Under the pieces are notes generated by a model. The model did not search any database, was not told the DNA's origin, and was given only the letters and a program-made list of their open reading frames with translations. A stretch of 64,000 nucleotides of DNA, taken from assembly GCF_018282115.1 (NCBI RefSeq), contig NZ_CP054306.1:2961488-3025487 (forward strand). The letters are read 5' to 3'. The position numbers and the translations under genes are program-made. This document shows, in pieces, positions 63,130 to 64,000 of this stretch; positions within the stretch are counted from its first letter, which is position 1, and every line of letters begins with the position of its first letter. Origin of the DNA: Synechocystis sp. PCC 7338. GTDB taxonomy: Bacteria > Cyanobacteriota > Cyanobacteriia > Cyanobacteriales > Microcystaceae.

Positions 63130-64000
63130 ATGATTTTTTCCTTAACTGTCCCCGTACCGGCATTTACCGAAGCAACGTCCTTGGAATGTTGGCGACAAAT
63201 GCAACAAGTTTCCTTGCCCGTCCATTGCTCCGATCGCCCCAGCCCCATTGCCGTGGACACTAACTATGTCGACCAGGGTCAGGGGGAAACGATGCTTTTC
63301 CTCCATGGCTTTGACAGTTCGGTGTTGGAATTTCGCCGCCTACTGCCCCTAATAAAAAAAGATTTTCGGGTGATCGCCGTCGATTTGTTGGGATTTGGCT
63401 TCACAACTAGATCTAAAACATTACCGCCTACTCCAGCTAACATCAAAATTCACCTAGATCATTTTTGGCAAACAGTTATTCAAGAACCAATTACCTTAGT
63501 GGGGGTGTCCATGGGGGGAGCAGTGGCCCTAGATTTTTGCCTCAGCTTTCCCGAACGAGTCAAAAAACTAGTGCTGATAGATAGTGCTGGTCTGGCCAAA
63601 CAACCCTTTGCCAGTCGGTTGATGTTTGCACCGGTTGATCGTTGGTTGACTAAATTTTTAGCTAATCCTAACGTGCGACAAAGCATTGGCCAGGCCGCCT
63701 ATTACGACCGGAATTTGGCCAGTGAGGATGCTCGCCGCTGTGCAGAAGCCCATTTAGCCTGTGCCGGTTGGAGTGACGGACTGATTGCCTTCACCAAAAG
63801 CGGCGGCTATGGCTCCTTTTCCCAGCAGTTGGGGCAAATTGCCTCACCGAGTCTGATTATTTGGGGTAAACAAGACAAAATTTTAGGCACTAAAGCCCCG
63901 GAGCAGTTCCGTCGCCTGTTGCCCCAGAGCCAACTACTCTGGCTTGATACCTGTGGCCATGTGCCTCACTTGGAACAACCGGAAGCCACCGCCGCTGCCC
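63130..64000 (+). CDS. Alpha/beta-hydrolase (3' end outside window)
   Basis: An open frame from ATG 63130 to the window edge. Conserved segments are FLHGFDSSVLEFRRLLPL (oxyanion loop HGF), AVDLLGFGFTTR, the nucleophile elbow LVGVSMGGAVAL (GxSxG), IIWGKQDKILG (acid) and TCGHVPHLEQPE (catalytic His). The 290 visible residues cover the whole fold, so little is missing. Substrate unknown; the family includes esterases and C-C hydrolases. Confidence 0.85.
   Translation, partial: MIFSLTVPVPAFTEATSLECWRQMQQVSLPVHCSDRPSPIAVDTNYVDQGQGETMLFLHGFDSSVLEFRRLLPLIKKDFRVIAVDLLGFGFTTRSKTLPPTPANIKIHLDHFWQTVIQEPITLVGVSMGGAVALDFCLSFPERVKKLVLIDSAGLAKQPFASRLMFAPVDRWLTKFLANPNVRQSIGQAAYYDRNLASEDARRCAEAHLACAGWSDGLIAFTKSGGYGSFSQQLGQIASPSLIIWGKQDKILGTKAPEQFRRLLPQSQLLWLDTCGHVPHLEQPEATAAA

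Noticed and set aside
1-64000. Many GGCGATCGCC/GCGATCGC repeats
   Set aside because: These are HIP1 palindromes dispersed in cyanobacterial genomes, mostly inside genes; they are not a CRISPR array or transposon end.

Overview
The window is cyanobacterial chromosome and most resembles the genus Synechocystis, close to but not identical with PCC 6803. The evidence is: the HIP1 palindrome (GGCGATCGCC and its GCGATCGC core) recurring throughout; thylakoid, carotenoid and phylloquinone genes (ndhD, crtD, menG, menB); an iron-binding lipoprotein that I recognise as FutA1; and a dnaX gene split by an intein at the position known from Synechocystis. Names and synteny statements are from recall of families, not from a database search. 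I found no tRNA, rRNA or CRISPR array.

Layout. 1-9.5 kb: housekeeping and photosynthesis genes (FUSC-like membrane protein cut by the window edge, pfkA, a 57-aa protein, trmD, futA1, YggT/Ycf19, crtD, PucC-type transporter, ndhD). 9.6-14.6 kb: small accessory patch (Rpn-type nuclease, an A+T-rich orphan membrane protein, a MITE-like inverted-repeat element, a Uma2 endonuclease, icd, and a CopG/BrnA-type antitoxin behind a decayed BrnT toxin). 14.6-23.5 kb: menG, a universal stress protein, birA, DUF3611, two uncharacterised cyanobacterial proteins, a VOC protein, cofH, an HD hydrolase and a cupin.

23.5-39.9 kb is the notable region: a complete Wzx/Wzy-type sulfated exopolysaccharide locus. 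A seven-gene forward operon encodes a STAS-fused initiating sugar transferase, a PAPS-dependent sulfotransferase, a GT4 glycosyltransferase, a Wzx flippase, a Wza-like export protein, a Wzz/Wzc-like co-polymerase without kinase domain, and a Wzy-like polymerase. Two reverse-strand regulators follow (a REC response regulator and an HTH-NACHT STAND protein), then a GT2 glycosyltransferase, an Alg14/Alg13-like split glycosyltransferase pair, a free-standing STAS protein and a decayed IS630 element. Three transcription units of the locus share a promoter architecture: three 7-bp boxes, (G/T)TARACA-like, at exact 12-bp period, ending 9 bp before a -10-like hexamer. This probable operator is the strongest candidate here for something undescribed. 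The arrangement recalls the synechan (xss) cluster of PCC 6803, but here it sits beside hypA among chromosomal housekeeping genes.

39.9-64 kb returns to core genes: hypA, DUF4079, an LpxB-like protein, rplU-rpmA, a VanX-type dipeptidase, dnaX with a 143-residue mini-intein, ileS, an aldose-1-epimerase-like protein, a methyltransferase, pmbA, an ABA4-like protein, and pntA and pntB with a HEPN/MNT toxin-antitoxin pair and an unknown gene lodged co-directionally between them. Then menB, a Cys-rich cyanobacterial protein, gshB, a glutaredoxin, a 59-aa membrane protein, and an alpha/beta hydrolase cut by the right edge.
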